Shown here in pieces: positions 4,800-5,815 of a stretch of DNA of 5,815 nt (positions within the stretch are counted from its first letter, which is position 1; each line of letters starts with the position of its first letter). The notes under the pieces are model-generated. The model did not search any database. It saw nothing but the letters and a program-made list of their open reading frames with translations, and was not told the origin of the DNA. The stretch lies in contig CAZSPC010000028.1 in assembly GCA_964608745.1 (NCBI GenBank), forward strand, positions 1 through 5,815, read 5' to 3'. Both the position numbers and the translations under genes were made by a program. The stretch comes from UBA12079 sp964608745. Its GTDB lineage: Bacteria; Patescibacteriota; Minisyncoccia; Phycocordibacterales; UBA12079.

Positions 4800-5243
4800 A
4801 TGAAAAACATTATGCTTGATATAGACGGCTGTCTTGTTTTAGACGACCTTGAAAATAATGGAAAAGGTGCTTTGCGTCTTGGGTTGTTTTTATCTACTAT
4901 CGGAAATTTACAAGCAGATGGTTTATGCAAAATACAGTGGCTTACTACTCATTGTAAAAACGGAGATGACGCACAAGTTTTAGAATATCTAAAACAAAGA
5001 TTAGACCCTCACGATTTTGATTTGATTAAGAGAATGAAAATACAACCGACGACTTGGAATGAATTAAAAACAGAAGCCATAGATTTTTCAACTGACTTTC
5101 TCTGGTTTGACGATGAACTTTTGCAAGAAGAATTAGAGGTTTTGAAAAAATATAATGCAGAAGATAAATTTGTAAAAATAGATTTACAGAAAAATAAATA
5201 TCAACTCCGAGATATTGTTTACTCAAAAATACTTGAAAAATAA
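4800..5243 (+). CDS. HAD-superfamily phosphatase-like protein (cap-less)
   Basis: This is a haloacid dehalogenase (HAD) superfamily protein, probably a phosphohydrolase acting in the cytoplasm through a phospho-aspartate. Motif I is MLDIDGCL with nucleophile Asp7 and acid/base Asp9. Motif II is WLTTH with Thr49 or Thr50. Motif III is probably Lys90 (NELKTEAIDF). Motif IV is WFDDE with Asp104-Asp105. At 147 residues with no room for a cap domain it belongs to the small C0-type HADs, which often act on large or exposed substrates such as proteins or nucleic-acid ends. The substrate is not predictable from this sequence. Start ATG at 4800 lies 2 bp after the upstream stop, so it is the last gene of a tight operon. 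The stop codon sits in the loop of the terminator. Confidence 0.85.
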   Translation: MKNIMLDIDGCLVLDDLENNGKGALRLGLFLSTIGNLQADGLCKIQWLTTHCKNGDDAQVLEYLKQRLDPHDFDLIKRMKIQPTTWNELKTEAIDFSTDFLWFDDELLQEELEVLKKYNAEDKFVKIDLQKNKYQLRDIVYSKILEK

Positions 5244-5256
5244 TCAAGTATTTTTT
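5225..5256 (+). terminator. Intrinsic terminator of the HAD operon
   Basis: AAAAATACTTGA (5225-5236) pairs perfectly with TCAAGTATTTTT (5244-5255), a 12-bp stem with a 7-nt loop, and the right arm ends in a run of six Ts (5251-5256). The TAA stop at 5241-5243 lies in the loop, so the last codons of the HAD gene form the left arm. The A-T content is high, but the stem length and T-run make it a convincing terminator. Confidence 0.8.
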
Positions 5257-5306
5257 GTCTAAATTACTGTTGGATTACCACTCTAAAATAAATAGAAAAA
5301 TCAAGG

Positions 5307-5323
5307 CAATAATGGTATTATTG
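5307..5323. promoter_or_regulatory. Palindrome upstream of the restriction-type gene
   Basis: CAATAAT (5307-5313) and ATTATTG (5317-5323) form a perfect 7-bp inverted repeat with a 3-nt centre, 25 bp before ATG at 5349. The position suits an operator controlling the restriction gene, or a leader hairpin. I see no convincing -35/-10 pair between 5257 and 5348, though a promoter is expected there because a terminator lies upstream. Confidence 0.35.
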
Positions 5324-5348
5324 TATCTAAATAATAACAACTAAATCT

Positions 5349-5815
5349 ATGCAAATATCAGAACTAATAAAATCTAATGGTAAATATGACCTAACTGTAT
5401 TTTCGGAAGAAAGTATAGACAGAATAGAAGAAAATATCCTTGAAAAAAATGATAAGTTTTTTATTAAGTGTTTGATAAGAGAAAAAGATATTCAGGTAAA
5501 ACCAGAAGAAATTGTAAGACAATTGATGGTAGATAAACTAATCAACGATTATGGATATTCAAAAGATTTACTTAGAGTTGAACACACTGTTACCTTTGGT
5601 AAAGAAAAGAAATCTGCTGATATTGTTATCTTAAATAAAGCCGACAAAACCAGTGTCTACTGCGTGCTTGAAATTAAAAAGCATAATCTCAAAGAGGGTA
5701 AGGAACAATTAAAGAGTTATACAAACGCAACAGGCTCTCCTCTTGCTGTTTGGACTAATGGAACAGAAATAGATTTTTATGAAAGACTTGACCCTAATTA
5801 TTTTGAGCCTCTTTC
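5349..5815 (+). CDS. Restriction-modification protein N-terminus (HSDR_N-type nuclease domain), cut by window edge
   Basis: This is the first 155 codons of a restriction-modification protein. It carries an HSDR_N-type PD-(D/E)xK nuclease domain: Asp91 in KSADIVIL and Glu108-Ile-Lys110 in CVLEIKK give the D...ExK active-site pattern. Surrounding family motifs are REKDIQVKPEEIVRQLMVDKL (44-64), the VTFGKEKKSADIV strand, the GKEQLKSYTNATGSPLAVWTNG segment (117-138) and DPNYFE (148-153). In relatives I know, this arrangement continues either into an N-6 adenine DNA methylase domain (a single-chain enzyme or an M subunit carrying HSDR_N) or a type I R-subunit; only sequence beyond 5815 can decide. 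No Shine-Dalgarno is visible. The gene is transcribed separately from the HAD operon and is probably defence cargo of the element or island. Confidence 0.85.
   Translation, partial: MQISELIKSNGKYDLTVFSEESIDRIEENILEKNDKFFIKCLIREKDIQVKPEEIVRQLMVDKLINDYGYSKDLLRVEHTVTFGKEKKSADIVILNKADKTSVYCVLEIKKHNLKEGKEQLKSYTNATGSPLAVWTNGTEIDFYERLDPNYFEPL

Noticed and set aside
4745..5247. Minus-strand frames of 61 and 73 codons
   Set aside because: They are antisense to the 61-residue and HAD-like genes, whose motifs and tight spacing are convincing.
1..5815. CRISPR array or insertion sequence
   Set aside because: No regularly spaced repeats, no terminal inverted repeats around a transposase and no transposase gene were seen.

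Overview
The window is AT-rich (roughly 30% GC by eye) and looks like one end of an integrated mobile element plus flanking accessory genes. The host is probably a low-GC bacterium. A Patescibacteria/CPR-type lineage fits: most starts lack a clear Shine-Dalgarno and sit behind AT-rich leaders, the genes are short and tightly packed, and the serine recombinase has a tail type I associate with that group. Bacteroidota cannot be excluded. The standard genetic code works throughout.

Left part (1-3003, all minus strand): read in transcription order, a DUF5659-like protein, a 50-residue acidic protein and a 266-residue helix-turn-helix replication-type protein form a compact cluster. It is followed by a 123-bp imperfect palindrome and then a large serine recombinase that runs off the left edge. 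The palindrome has a perfect extended -10 box just before it and a terminator-like hairpin after it, so it looks like a stand-alone structured RNA or a transcribed leader of the recombinase. The last recombinase codons in the window overlap a tRNA T-arm-like motif and a dyad, which suggests that the attachment site lies at or just beyond the left edge.

Middle part (3004-4289): a convincing minus-strand terminator closes a 297-residue protein of unknown function (3178-4071). Upstream of it, overlapping divergent promoter elements separate it from a second highly structured stretch (about 4093-4261, plus strand). That stretch has a 13-bp perfect hairpin, two GAAA tetraloop hairpins, a long-range helix and a possible pseudoknot.

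Right part (4290-5815, plus strand): a tight three-gene operon follows the structured leader. It encodes a small membrane-anchored protein, a 61-residue protein and a cap-less HAD-family phosphatase-like protein, and it ends in an intrinsic terminator whose loop contains the last stop codon. Next comes the N-terminal part of a restriction-modification protein with an HSDR_N-type PD-(D/E)xK nuclease domain, cut by the right edge.

Taken together: recombinase for integration, HTH protein probably for element replication or regulation, small accessory proteins, and cargo that includes a probable defence gene. The most unusual content is the pair of promoter-linked structured regions at 1594-1758 and 4078-4289. 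I could not assign either to a known RNA family.
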